Below, piece by piece: positions 28,250 to 39,730 of a stretch of DNA of 46,591 nt (its first letter is position 1; every line of letters begins with the position of its first letter). The stretch is from the NCBI GenBank assembly GCA_903879705.1, contig CAIRMO010000043.1, positions 1-46,591 of the forward strand. The letters run 5' to 3'. Source of the DNA: an uncultured Candidatus Competibacteraceae bacterium. Lineage in GTDB: Bacteria; Pseudomonadota; Gammaproteobacteria; Competibacterales; Competibacteraceae. Under the pieces are notes generated by a model, which saw nothing but the letters and a program-made list of their open reading frames with translations, was not told the DNA's origin and searched no databases. Position numbers and translations under genes: made by a program.

Positions 28250-29401
28250 CTACTTCTTTGCCCGCATCTGCGCCTGCATGAAAGTAGCCAGCGCCCCTTC
28301 CGGCAAGCTCATCCAGATGTCAGAGATTTGCTGAAAAGCGTGCAGTGAATCGTAGAGCTTTTTAAAATCGGGGTTTTTAGCCGATTCGTCGGCATAAATC
28401 TTCTGCGCCGCGTCATAAGCCGCTTTCATCACGTCGTCAGGATAGCGTTTGAGTTGCGTCCCGTTTTGCGCCAGACGCTGAATGGCCGGCGGATTCTTGG
28501 CGTCATAGGCCGCCATCATGCGCAGATTGGCTTCTATCGCCGCGACTTCAAATGCAGACTGATAGGTTTTGGGCAGCTTCTCCCATTGTTCCTTGTTGAC
28601 GTAAAAACTGATTTGTGGCCCGGTTTCCCACCAGCCGGGGTAATAATAGAATTTGGCGACCTTGTAAAAGCCGAGCTTCTCATCATCATAAGGCCCGACC
28701 CATTCAGCGGCATCGATCGCGCCGCGCTCAAGCGCCGGATAAATCTCAGCGCCGGGCAAGGCTTGCGGCACCGCGCCCAGCGCTGAAAACACCTCCGCGC
28801 CAAACCCGGGAATCCGCATCTTCAGGCCCTTGAGATCATCCAGCGTTTTGACTTCCTTGCGGAACCAGCCGCCCATTTGTGCCCCGGTGTTGCCGCCGGG
28901 GAAATTGACCAGACTGTATTTGGCGAAGAACTCGCGACTCAAGGTCAGGCCGTCGCCGTAGTAATACCAGCCGTTCATCTGCCGGGCGTTGAGACCGAAT
29001 GGAATGGCGGTGTCGATGGAAAACGCCTTGTTCTTGCCGTGGTAGTAGTAACCGCAGGTGTGGCAACACTCGACGGTATTTTGCTGCGCCGCATCCAGCA
29101 CCCCGAACGGCGGGACGATCTCGCCGCCGGCGAATACCCGGATTTCAAACTTGCCGTCGGTCAGTTCAGCGATCCGCTTGGTCAACACCTCCGCCGCGCC
29201 GTAGATGGTATCGAGGCTCTTGGGAAAGCTGGATGCCAGCCGCCATTTGATGGTCGGCAATCCTCCGGCAGGCACGGATGGCGGAGACTCCGGCGGGGGT
29301 GGCGCAGCCGCCGGCTGCGATTGGGCTTGGACAATGAGCGGGGTAGCGGTAGCAGCAGCCAGACCGAGGCCGGCCTGTTTGATGAAATCACGACGCTGCA
29401 T
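28250..29401 (-). CDS. TRAP transporter solute-binding protein (DctP type)
   Basis: 383 residues, exported. The N-terminus MQRRDFIKQAGLGLAAATAT is a twin-arginine signal, cleaved near VQAQ, followed by a Pro-rich linker. The mature protein starts KWRLASSFPKSLDTIYGAAE and holds the DctP fold features ELTDGKFEIRVFAGGE, DDLKGLKMRIPGFGAEVFSA and ALERGAIDAAEWVGPYDDEK, typical of the subgroup that binds 2-oxo acids or similar. No TRAP permease subunits are encoded nearby. The ATG at 29401 has GGAG eight bases upstream. Confidence 0.92.
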   Translation of the reverse strand: MQRRDFIKQAGLGLAAATATPLIVQAQSQPAAAPPPPESPPSVPAGGLPTIKWRLASSFPKSLDTIYGAAEVLTKRIAELTDGKFEIRVFAGGEIVPPFGVLDAAQQNTVECCHTCGYYYHGKNKAFSIDTAIPFGLNARQMNGWYYYGDGLTLSREFFAKYSLVNFPGGNTGAQMGGWFRKEVKTLDDLKGLKMRIPGFGAEVFSALGAVPQALPGAEIYPALERGAIDAAEWVGPYDDEKLGFYKVAKFYYYPGWWETGPQISFYVNKEQWEKLPKTYQSAFEVAAIEANLRMMAAYDAKNPPAIQRLAQNGTQLKRYPDDVMKAAYDAAQKIYADESAKNPDFKKLYDSLHAFQQISDIWMSLPEGALATFMQAQMRAKK

Positions 29402-29604
29402 GATTTTTTCTCCAGAGGTGCTTGTTAGATTCATTCGATGATTCGACGATTCGATGATGCGCGGGAGCGGCGTTCCAGCAGTTGGAGAAAGAGCGCCCGC
29501 GTTTTAACTTTATCAGGGTATGGCGGGATTGCAGCGGTGGCGACTTCAAAGACAGCGCCGGCTTATACTGCAGACGAAACCGGCAGGGGCTGGTCAAAGT
29601 CGTT
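29402..29604. other. Leader of the TRAP receptor gene with short tandem repeats
   Basis: A near-tandem 8-9 bp unit (GATTCGATG / GATTCGACG) is repeated about three times at 29431-29460. The rest has no visible gene and should hold the promoters of the TRAP receptor and, with 29605-29837, of the KtrA-like gene on the other strand. Confidence 0.5.
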
Positions 29605-29749
29605 CCCCCTCTAAAATTTCCTGTGATACGAACCTTGGGGTGGACAGGTGCAATTAGTATATTTTAGCAAGATCAAATGGTTGGGTGAAAGCAACGCTCC
29701 AGTCCCACGCGCAACTTCTCGTCATTCACAGGAAAATTGAGAGGCGAGG
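29605..29749 (-). mobile_element. MITE-like element, copy E
   Basis: Left CCCCTCTAAAATTTCCTGTGA and right TTCACAGGAAAATTGAGAGG are diverged family termini. On the minus strand the interior reads GGGACTGGAGCG and CACCCAACCATTTGATCTTG, so this copy is inverted relative to copies A and C. Length is near 145 bp, with several substitutions. It sits upstream of the KtrA-like gene. Confidence 0.8.
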
Positions 29750-29837
29750 AAAATTTACATGATGAAGAATCTTGCTAATTCAGGTTAACCTTTAACCTTA
29801 GCTTTTTAGCCTTACAACCTGCCTTGGAGTCTGGATC

Positions 29838-30500
29838 ATGCGTATTGCGGTCATGGGTCTGGAAGATTTTGGCTTTCATCTGGCCCGCGTCCTGAATGAT
29901 CTGGGCGACGAGGTCATGGCGGTGGATCGCGACGAGGGACGGGTACAGGAAATCATGCGCCATGTCGGCAAGGCGGTCGTCGCTGACGTGACCGACCGCG
30001 AGGCGCTCAAGGATCTCGGTATTCGCGGGATGGATGTGGTGGCGGTGGACGTGGGTGAGCGCTTTGAGACCAGCGTGCTGTTGACCCACTATCTGCGGGA
30101 ACTGGGCATTCCCCGGGTGCTGGTCAAGGCCGCCAATGCCGATCAAGCCAAAATCCTGACTTTGATCGGAGCCAGCGACGTAGTGCAACCGGAACAGGAA
30201 ATCGCGGTCAAGACCGCCCATCTGATTCATTATTCCCGGTCAAAACTGCTGGATGCGGTCGCGCTCGGGCATGGCTGCTTCGTCATTACCGTGCAAACCC
30301 CGGCCAGTTTCGTTGGGCGGAAGGTGGCCGATTTGGACTTGCTCGCCCGCTACCGGGCGCAGGTCATCGCCATCAAGCCGGCGGCGGAAAAAACCGCGCC
30401 TTTTGTTCCGAATGCCGATTATCTGCTGGCGGCAGGCGACGTGTTGGTGGTGATGGGTGAAGAAGCCCGGCTGATCGATATCCACCAGAAACTGAAATAA
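29838..30500 (+). CDS. KtrA/TrkA-like potassium-uptake regulator
   Basis: 220 residues: RCK-N Rossmann domain (1-125) and RCK-C domain (~140-220, VGRKVADLDLLARYRAQVIA then ADYLLAAGDVLVVMGEE). These soluble rings gate a KtrB/TrkH membrane pore by binding nucleotides and potassium signals. The glycine-rich loop is AVMGLEDFGFHLA: the middle Gly of GxGxxG is Glu here, which may weaken nucleotide binding. VDRDEGRV keeps the acidic residue after strand 2. No pore gene is adjacent. Confidence 0.88.
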   Translation: MRIAVMGLEDFGFHLARVLNDLGDEVMAVDRDEGRVQEIMRHVGKAVVADVTDREALKDLGIRGMDVVAVDVGERFETSVLLTHYLRELGIPRVLVKAANADQAKILTLIGASDVVQPEQEIAVKTAHLIHYSRSKLLDAVALGHGCFVITVQTPASFVGRKVADLDLLARYRAQVIAIKPAAEKTAPFVPNADYLLAAGDVLVVMGEEARLIDIHQKLK

Positions 30501-30684
30501 GTTTGCCTACACATCATCTTCATCTTCAAGCCGGGGATACGGTTCCCGCCGCCGGCGCGTTAAAATTGTTAGAATGCCCTGGCTGGCGGTAGTCCTGATA
30601 AAAACATCACGCTGACCGTCTCGGCCTATTCAAGTCAACGCCTTGAATTCACTCACATCATTTTCTGAGTATAGAACTAATATC

Positions 30685-31614
30685 ATGACGATCGAACTCA
30701 AATCTCACGCCAAAGTTGGCGTTTATGTCGACGCCGCCAACATTTCCCGCAATGGCGGGCAGCGGATGCAATATGACATCTTGCGCGAATTCGCCTGCCG
30801 CGACCACGCCGAACCGCTGCGCCTGAACGTCTACCTGTCCTACGATGAAGAACGCGCCGAAATCAATACCGTCTACCGCGACAAGGCCCGTGCCTACCAG
30901 TCGGCCCTGCGCGAACTGGGCTACAAAGTCATTGAAAAGCGGGTCAAATGGTTTCAGGACGAAGCCGGCAACCGTTACGGCAAGGCCAACGCCGATCTCG
31001 ACATGGCGGTCGATGTGCTGCTCCAATCCGAGAACCTGGACCGGGTGCTGCTGGTCACCGGCGATGGCGATTTCGTGCAGGTCGTCCGCGCCCTGCAAAA
31101 TAAGGGCTGCCGGGTAGAAACTCTGGCGTTTGACAACGTGTCCGAAGAACTGCGCCGCGAATCCGACATGTACGTTTCTGGCTACCTGGTGCCGGGCCTG
31201 CTGCCCACCCGTGGCGATGACTATTTTTCACCGATCTGGGGAGCGATGGGATCACGGGTGCGCGGCTACTGCTATCACCACGATGACAATAAGAGCTTTG
31301 GCTTCATGCGCTTTCTGGTCAAGCTGTCGCCCTATCTGTGGAAAACCGATTCCCGCGACTCCGATTCGCCGTACCGGACCGCGTTCTTTCACGATTCGAG
31401 CCTACCCGACAATTTCAATGTCATGAAGCTGCCGTCCCGCAATCATATTTTCGAGTTCACCCTGGCCGAACCGAACGGCAAGCAACCCGTCGCTACCGAT
31501 ATCGCCTTGGTGCATCCTTCACCACCGTCGTCGTCATCGTCGTCATCATTGTCGTCATCATCATCGTCGTCACCCTCAGCATTTCCACCGGCACCAGCGG
31601 CTTCAGCGGTCTGA
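30685..31614 (+). CDS. NYN-domain protein with OB-like C-terminal part and serine tract
   Basis: 309 residues. The N-terminal ~160 residues are a NYN (LabA/DUF88) PIN-fold RNase-like domain: VGVYVDAANISRNGG, NADLDMAVDVLLQSE and VLLVTGDGDFVQVVRAL place the acidic cluster. Residues ~180-215 (SRVRGYCYHHDDNKSFGFMR) look like a cold-shock/OB strand pair. Near the end is a polyserine tract interrupted by Leu and Pro, encoded by a TCN trinucleotide run at about 31526-31575, followed by a Pro/Ala tail. The ATG at 30685 is the first with domain homology. prc follows 41 bp downstream. Confidence 0.85.
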   Translation: MTIELKSHAKVGVYVDAANISRNGGQRMQYDILREFACRDHAEPLRLNVYLSYDEERAEINTVYRDKARAYQSALRELGYKVIEKRVKWFQDEAGNRYGKANADLDMAVDVLLQSENLDRVLLVTGDGDFVQVVRALQNKGCRVETLAFDNVSEELRRESDMYVSGYLVPGLLPTRGDDYFSPIWGAMGSRVRGYCYHHDDNKSFGFMRFLVKLSPYLWKTDSRDSDSPYRTAFFHDSSLPDNFNVMKLPSRNHIFEFTLAEPNGKQPVATDIALVHPSPPSSSSSSSLSSSSSSSPSAFPPAPAASAV

Positions 31615-31655
31615 GGCCATTCCGGGCGGCCCGTCGAAGACCCGTCGAGAACCAC

Positions 31656-33764
31656 ATGCTTAACCTGAAAAATTTGAAGCGTCTTTTCCTGCTCCCTTTG
31701 TTGCTGGCCCTGAGCCTGCCGGGCGCCTTCGCCAAACCGGCTGATCCGGGCATGGACGTCATCGACGTCAAACCCTTGGCTCCAACTGCCCGGCTGACCT
31801 TGCTGGATCAGACCATTGCCAATCTGCTGGCCCAGCACCATTACCGGCAAAGCAAACTGGACGACCGGTTATCCGCGCTGGTTTTGACTCACTATCTCGA
31901 CGATCTCGACTTCAGCCGCTCCTACTTCCTGGCCGGTGATATCGCCGGCTTCGAAAAATACCGCGACGGATTGGATGACGCCCTGAAAAAGGGCGATTTG
32001 CAACCCGCTTATGAAATTTTCAACCTCTACCTGCGCCGGCTGGCCGATCGCACGACCCGCATCCAGGCTCTGCTCAAACAGAACTTCCGCTTTGATGTTG
32101 ACGAGTCCCTGATCGTCGATCGGAAGGACGCGCCCTGGGCCAAAACTCCGGCGGAACTGGATGAACTTTGGCGCAAGCGGCTCAAGCACGAAATGCTGAC
32201 CTTGATGCTATCGGGCAAGGATCAGACCGCCGCCCGCGAGTTGTTGAGCAAGCGCTATGACAACCGGTTGCGCCAGACGCTGCAATCCAGCAGCGATGAT
32301 GTCTTCCAGATCTATATGAACGCGGTCGCCCAAGCGTTCGATCCGCATACCGCCTACTTTTCCCCGCGCAACACCGAGAATTTCAACATCCAGATGCGCC
32401 TGTCCCTGGAAGGCATCGGCTGCGTGCTGCGGATGGAGGACGAACAGGTGACCGTGGTAGAACTGGTCACCGGCGGCCCCGCTGATCTCAGCCAGCAGAT
32501 CAAGTCCGGCGACAAGATCGTCGCGGTCGCGCAGGGCGATGATGGAACCTGGCTGGATGTGGTCGGCTGGCGGCTCGATGACGTGGTGGAACGGATTCGC
32601 GGTCAGCGCGGCACGGTGGTGCGGCTGAAAGTCTTGCCTGGCAAGGCCGGCGCGGCGGCGGCAGAAAAAACCATCCGGCTGGTGCGTGACACCATCAAGC
32701 TGGAAAAGCAGGCCGCCAAGAGTGAAATTAAACCGATCAAGAGCGCTGATGGCCGCGAATTGCGGATCGGCGTAATCACCGTACCCGCGTTCTACAGCGA
32801 CTTTGACGCCGCCCGGCGCGGCGTGGCCGACTACCGCAGCACTACCCGTGATGTCCGGCGGTTGCTGAATGATCTCAATGGCAAAATCGACGGGCTGGTG
32901 CTGGACCTGCGCGAAAACGGCGGTGGCTCACTGCAAGAGGCGGTGGATTTAACCGGCCTGTTCATTGGCGATGGGCCGGTCGTCCAGGTTCGGCAGGCCA
33001 ATGGCGATATTGAGGTCGAAAAGGACAACGAGCCCACCGCCGTCTACACCGGCCCATTGGCAGTGCTGGTCGATCATGCCAGCGCCTCGGCCTCGGAAAT
33101 CTTCGCCGGCGCCATTCAGGACTACGGACGCGGTATTGTGATCGGCGATCCGACCTTTGGTAAGGGCACGGTGCAAAGCTTGGTCGACCTCAACCGCCAG
33201 ACCAAGGCCAAGGACCCGCAGGGCCAGTTGAAAATGACCATCGCCAAGTTCTACCGGGTCAACGGCAGCAGCACCCAGCATCGCGGGGTACAGCCCGACA
33301 TCGCTATTCCCTCGGCAGTGGACAACACGGAAACCGGCGAGAGCGCCCAGAAGAACGCGCTGCCCTGGGACGAGATCGCCGCGACCCGCTATCGCGACAA
33401 TAGGCAACTGGCGGCGCTGGCTCCGGAACTGGCGCGGCGGCATCAGACTCGCGCTGCAATTAATCCTGATTACCAGGCGTTCCTGCGCGATCTCGAGTTC
33501 ACCCGGCAACAACGGGACAAGACCACGGTCTCGCTGCTGGAAAGCGGGCGCCGGACTGAACGAGAGCAGATTGAAGCTTGGCAGCGCGAGCGCGAAAACC
33601 GCTATCGCGGCGCCAAAGGGCTAGCACCGCTCAAACCCGGCGATGCTATCCCCGAAGGCAAGGACAGCGTCATTCCGGACGCGGCGCTGGAGGAAAGCGC
33701 CTGGATCGTCGCCGATCTGATCGGGCTGATCGGCTCCGACAGCGCCTTGGTTATGAGTCGCTGA
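31656..33764 (+). CDS. prc: Carboxy-terminal processing protease (tail-specific protease)
   Basis: 702 residues, exported to the periplasm by an N-terminal signal peptide (KRLFLLPLLLALSLPGAFAK). An N-terminal helical domain precedes a PDZ domain (SLEGIGCVLRMEDEQVTVVE, then GPADLSQQIKSGDKIVAVAQ) and an S41 protease core with LRENGGGSLQEAVDLTGLFI, VLVDHASASASEIFAGAIQD (catalytic Ser) and DPTFGKGTVQ (catalytic Lys). A C-terminal DUF3340-like region follows. It degrades proteins with nonpolar C-termini and processes penicillin-binding protein 3. The start at 31656 is the one immediately before the signal peptide; the frame is open upstream but antisense-like. Confidence 0.95.
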   Translation: MLNLKNLKRLFLLPLLLALSLPGAFAKPADPGMDVIDVKPLAPTARLTLLDQTIANLLAQHHYRQSKLDDRLSALVLTHYLDDLDFSRSYFLAGDIAGFEKYRDGLDDALKKGDLQPAYEIFNLYLRRLADRTTRIQALLKQNFRFDVDESLIVDRKDAPWAKTPAELDELWRKRLKHEMLTLMLSGKDQTAARELLSKRYDNRLRQTLQSSSDDVFQIYMNAVAQAFDPHTAYFSPRNTENFNIQMRLSLEGIGCVLRMEDEQVTVVELVTGGPADLSQQIKSGDKIVAVAQGDDGTWLDVVGWRLDDVVERIRGQRGTVVRLKVLPGKAGAAAAEKTIRLVRDTIKLEKQAAKSEIKPIKSADGRELRIGVITVPAFYSDFDAARRGVADYRSTTRDVRRLLNDLNGKIDGLVLDLRENGGGSLQEAVDLTGLFIGDGPVVQVRQANGDIEVEKDNEPTAVYTGPLAVLVDHASASASEIFAGAIQDYGRGIVIGDPTFGKGTVQSLVDLNRQTKAKDPQGQLKMTIAKFYRVNGSSTQHRGVQPDIAIPSAVDNTETGESAQKNALPWDEIAATRYRDNRQLAALAPELARRHQTRAAINPDYQAFLRDLEFTRQQRDKTTVSLLESGRRTEREQIEAWQRERENRYRGAKGLAPLKPGDAIPEGKDSVIPDAALEESAWIVADLIGLIGSDSALVMSR

Positions 33765-33766
33765 GC

Positions 33767-34624
33767 ATGGATCCAGCGCTGGCGGTACGGTTGGTTGCGA
33801 CGCTGGATCGGGTCGATGCGCTGTTGCCGAAACCGCCAGAACCGCCGGATTGGGATCGTTACCGGGCCTTCCGTTGGCGGCGCTCCGGTCAGCGCGGCTA
33901 TCTTCAGCCGGTGCGGCATCCGCATCAATTGTGGTTATCCAATTTGCAACGGATCGACCGTCAGAAAGCAGCGCTGGATTTGAACCTGCGGCAGTTCCTG
34001 GCGGGTCGACCCTGCAATCATGCGCTATTGTGGGGAACGCGGGGCACCGGTAAATCTTCGCTGGTCAAGGCGCTGCTGAATGAGTACGCCGACCGGGGAC
34101 TGCGGCTGATCGAAGTGGAAAAGCACGACCTGCTGGATCTGCCGGACATCGTTGATCCGCTGTTCGACCGCCCGGAGCGCTTCCTGATCTATTGCGACGA
34201 TCTGTCGTTTGAAGCCGACGATCCCCGTTACAAGGCACTCAAGGCGATGCTGGACGGTTCGATCAGCGCCACTCCCGACAACGTACTGTTGTGTGCGACC
34301 TCCAACCGCCGCCATTTGTTGCCTGAGTATCTGCGCGAGAATCAGGAGGCCTGCCTCGTCGAGGGTGAGTTGCATTACGGGGAGGCGGTGGAGGAAAAAA
34401 TCTCGCTCTCGGAGCGGTTCGGGCTATGGCTGGCCTTTCACCCGTTCAACCAGGACGACTATCTGGCGATTGTCGGCTACTGGCTGGAGCAACTGGGGTG
34501 GAACGCCGAGCTGAAAGATCTGGTGCGAACGGCGGCTTTGCAGTGGGCCTTGCAGCGAGGATCGCGCAGTGGCCGGGCCGCCTGGCAGTTCGCCCGTGAC
34601 TGGGTGGGTCGGAGCGGTTTTTAG
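33767..34624 (+). CDS. DUF815-family ATPase
   Basis: 285 residues, soluble. P-loop WGTRGTGKSSLVKALLNEY and Walker B RFLIYCDDLSFE with downstream TSNRRHLLPEYLREN (sensor-like) fit the DUF815 AAA+-like family. The C-terminal half is helical (FHPFNQDDYLAIVGYWLEQL). Function in this family is undetermined. It begins two bases after the prc stop, so it is probably co-transcribed with prc. Confidence 0.88.
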   Translation: MDPALAVRLVATLDRVDALLPKPPEPPDWDRYRAFRWRRSGQRGYLQPVRHPHQLWLSNLQRIDRQKAALDLNLRQFLAGRPCNHALLWGTRGTGKSSLVKALLNEYADRGLRLIEVEKHDLLDLPDIVDPLFDRPERFLIYCDDLSFEADDPRYKALKAMLDGSISATPDNVLLCATSNRRHLLPEYLRENQEACLVEGELHYGEAVEEKISLSERFGLWLAFHPFNQDDYLAIVGYWLEQLGWNAELKDLVRTAALQWALQRGSRSGRAAWQFARDWVGRSGF

Positions 34625-34751
34625 CCAAGGGCCGTTCCGCCCAATCAGACTTCGCCGGCCACCGACAGCGCGGTTTTCTGGCAGGTGAGGCGAATCCGGG
34701 TCGCGCCGCGATTCCGAACAGATCCACCAGCAACAGGACGAGAAACCCATC

Positions 34752-35723
34752 ATGCTCCCCAAACCCCTCTACGAAACGCTCCCCTATGGCTATGTGCTGG
34801 CTGGTGTGCTGGCGATCGTCGGCATCGAACCGATCTTCGGCAAAGTCTGCGGAATCCTGCTGATCGTCATTGGCCTGTTTGTCTATCAGGCCCGAATGCG
34901 CTACCGCCACCGCAAGCAACGAATTGTCGCCTATGGCGGCGCCCGCCATCCTGGCCTCAAGCGCACTGATAAACATGGCGAACCGCTGAGCCGAACCCGG
35001 ACACCGGCGCAACAGGATTTCTACCGGGGCGAGGAAAACTACGCCGAAGGCAACTATGCAGAAGCTCGCCAGTGGTATCGCCAGGCCGCCGAGGAAGGCA
35101 ACATTTCTGCTCAAGTCAACCTGGGGGTGATGTGCGTGGCCGGGCAGGGCGGGCCACTGGACTACCAGGAAGCCTTGTACTGGTATGGCCGGGCCGCTGA
35201 TCAAGGCGATGCCGTCGCGCAATTCAATCTGGGCGCGATGTACGTCGAAGGCCAGGGCGTCGCCCGCAACTTCGAGGAGGCCATGCGCTGGTATCGTAAG
35301 GCCGCCGACCAGAGCCATGCCCCGGCCCAGTTCAGCCTCGGCATCCTCTACGAGCAAACCCCGGGAACGATCCACCTCCAGGAAGCCCTGCAGTGGTATC
35401 GCAAGGCTGCTGACCAAGGCTATGCCCCGGCCCAGGTCAATCTGGGGGTGTTATACGCCGAAGGTCGGGGCGCGCGTCAGAACTTCCAGGAAGCCTTGCG
35501 CTGGTATCAGGCGGCGGCCACCAGCGGCTATGCGCCGGCCCAGTTCAATCTGGGGGTGATGTATCTTGAAGGCCAGCAAGGCATCCCGGCCGATCGGGCG
35601 ATCGCTTACGTCTGGTTCACCCGCGCCGCCGGGCAAGGCGACGCCGACGCTCAGCCGATTCAGCAAGAACTGGCAGCGCAGCTCACCGCCGAGCAGAAAG
35701 CGCAAGTCGCTGAGATGCTGTAG
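34752..35723 (+). CDS. Membrane-anchored Sel1-repeat protein
   Basis: 323 residues. Two N-terminal membrane helices (YVLAGVLAIVGIEPIFG, ILLIVIGLFVYQAR) precede a basic linker and about six Sel1-type repeats of 36 residues (for example AQFNLGAMYVEGQGVARNFE then EAMRWYRKAADQ). Such repeats form a superhelical scaffold for protein-protein contacts. The repeats also show as a 108-bp near-tandem periodicity in the DNA at 35090-35600. The gene converges on gyrB with only 8 bp between stops. No specific partner can be named. Confidence 0.9.
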   Translation: MLPKPLYETLPYGYVLAGVLAIVGIEPIFGKVCGILLIVIGLFVYQARMRYRHRKQRIVAYGGARHPGLKRTDKHGEPLSRTRTPAQQDFYRGEENYAEGNYAEARQWYRQAAEEGNISAQVNLGVMCVAGQGGPLDYQEALYWYGRAADQGDAVAQFNLGAMYVEGQGVARNFEEAMRWYRKAADQSHAPAQFSLGILYEQTPGTIHLQEALQWYRKAADQGYAPAQVNLGVLYAEGRGARQNFQEALRWYQAAATSGYAPAQFNLGVMYLEGQQGIPADRAIAYVWFTRAAGQGDADAQPIQQELAAQLTAEQKAQVAEML

Positions 35724-35731
35724 CGGTAACG

Positions 35732-38155
<2,424 letters not shown>

Positions 38156-38370
38156 TCAAGTCCGAAAAAGGCCGAGAATTGTACCACTTTGCGGGCTTGG
38201 CCGGGAGCCGGGATTCAGGTGGGCAGGGGCAAAATTCGGGGACACCGCGCCAATGACAGGGTCAATGGCACGATCAGCAAGTGGAGCCAACGCGCTTGGC
38301 GCTTTTCAATAAACTTTCTACCGGTCCCGGACGATCCAACAAATAGCCCCCTCAACGATGACCGCCAATG

Positions 38371-38404
38371 TTTTTCGTATAATGCAGAGCTGCATTGCGA
38401 AAAA
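38371..38404 (+). promoter_or_regulatory. Palindromic operator overlapping a -10 box
   Basis: TTTTTCG and CGAAAA flank TATAATGCAGAGCTGCATTG, giving a 34-bp imperfect palindrome centred near 38387. The TATAAT at 38378 could be the -10 box of the dehydrogenase gene, whose start is at 38439. Its placement over the promoter suggests a repressor or MerR-type site; the protein is unknown and no regulator gene is adjacent. Confidence 0.5.
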
Positions 38405-38438
38405 TACCGTGAAAAACCACATTTCAGGAGACGCCAGC

Positions 38439-39500
38439 ATGATCAAAACTTTTGGATACGCGGCCCAAACCGCCACTGCGCCGCTCGATACCTTCGCCTT
38501 CGAACGGCGCGATCCGCGGCCGAACGACGTGCAAATCGAAATTCTTTACTGCGGTGTGTGCCACTCCGACCTGCATACCGCCCGCAACGAATGGAAAAAC
38601 ACGGCATATCCGGTCGTACCCGGCCATGAGATTGTTGGCCGGGTGACTCGGGTCGGCAGCGCGGTCACCGCGTTTCAGACCGGCGATTTGGCTGGGGTCG
38701 GCTGCATGGTCGATGCCTGCGGCGCTTGCCCCGATTGTCAGGAGGGTCTGGAACAGTACTGCCCTAGCTTCACCCTGACCTACAACAGCCCTGACCCGCA
38801 CACCGGTCAGATGACCTATGGTGGCTACTCCAACCAGATCGTGGTTGATCAGCGGTTTGTGCTGCGGGTGCCCAAGACGCTCGACCTGGCTGCCGTCGCG
38901 CCACTGCTGTGCGCCGGCATCACCACCTACTCGCCGCTGCGGGAGTGGAAAGTCGGGCCGGGCCACACGGTCGGAGTGGTCGGGCTGGGCGGGTTGGGGC
39001 ACATGGCGGTCAAGCTCGCCCATGCCTTTGGCGCTCGTGTGGTGCTGTTCACCACTTCACCGGGCAAGGCTACTGACGCCCGGCGACTGGGTGCCGATGA
39101 GGTGGTGATCTCCCGGAATCCCGACGAGATGAATCAACATCTCAACCGTCTCGACTTCATCCTCGATACCGTCGCTGCACCGCACAACCTGGATGCCTAC
39201 CTGCAACTGCTGAAGCGTGATGGCACGTTGTGCTTGGTGGGAGCGCCGCAGGAGCCGCATCCGGCACCAGAAGTCTTCAACCTGATTTTCAAGCGCCGAC
39301 GGCTGGCCGGTTCGTTGATCGGCGGCATCCGCGAGACCCAGGAGATGCTCGACTTCTGTGCTGAACACCGCATCGTCTCGGACATTGAGCTGATCCCGAT
39401 CCAGCAGATCAACACGGCCTACGAACGAATGTTGCGCAGCGACGTGAAATACCGGTTCGTGATTGACATGGCGTCACTGGGAGTGGACGCGGCAGCGTAA
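38439..39500 (+). CDS. Zinc-dependent alcohol dehydrogenase (YahK/cinnamyl-type)
   Basis: 353 residues, medium-chain dehydrogenase. Catalytic zinc ligands: CGVCHSDLH, GHEIVG and the later CAGITTYSPL. Structural zinc: CGACPDCQEGLEQYC. Rossmann motif VGVVGLGGLGHMAVKLAHA followed by TTSPGK indicates NADP(H). It resembles the NADPH-preferring aldehyde reductases of the YahK family. AGGAG lies 9 bases before the ATG. The gene is inserted between gyrB and dnaN, a place usually held by recF. Confidence 0.93.
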   Translation: MIKTFGYAAQTATAPLDTFAFERRDPRPNDVQIEILYCGVCHSDLHTARNEWKNTAYPVVPGHEIVGRVTRVGSAVTAFQTGDLAGVGCMVDACGACPDCQEGLEQYCPSFTLTYNSPDPHTGQMTYGGYSNQIVVDQRFVLRVPKTLDLAAVAPLLCAGITTYSPLREWKVGPGHTVGVVGLGGLGHMAVKLAHAFGARVVLFTTSPGKATDARRLGADEVVISRNPDEMNQHLNRLDFILDTVAAPHNLDAYLQLLKRDGTLCLVGAPQEPHPAPEVFNLIFKRRRLAGSLIGGIRETQEMLDFCAEHRIVSDIELIPIQQINTAYERMLRSDVKYRFVIDMASLGVDAAA

Positions 39501-39538
39501 TCGACGATCACCGATGCAAGGGGGCGGGGGTGAGGAAT

Positions 39539-39730
39539 TCACCGCCTTTCCCCGATTTTCAAAGGATTCCGCACGTTCACGCCCGGCAGGGCAAAATCGG
39601 CAGCGTTGCGCGTCACCACGGTCAAGTCATGAACTCGTGCGGTGGCAGCCAGTCGACCATCCACGGCAGACAAGGGTCTTCCCGCTTCCGCCAGCAGTCG
39701 CCCTACCTTCGGACCAAGGTCACTGCCCCT
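39539..39730 (-). pseudogene. C-terminal fragment of a PIN-domain (VapC-type) gene
   Basis: The reading frame that runs through the recF remnant continues here as a PIN-domain end: RPLSAVDGRLAATARVHDLT, then VVTRNAADFALPGVNVRNPL. The D..LAATA and TRN..DF motifs are those of the VapC C-terminal half. The N-terminal acidic residues are absent; upstream residues derive from recF instead. The fragment therefore lacks a nuclease active site and is probably dead. The junction is near 39730, placed by eye. Confidence 0.65.

Noticed and set aside
31338..31655. A longer N-terminus for Prc starting inside the NYN gene
   Set aside because: The extra residues come from the shifted frame of the NYN gene and its serine tract; a proper signal peptide starts at 31656.
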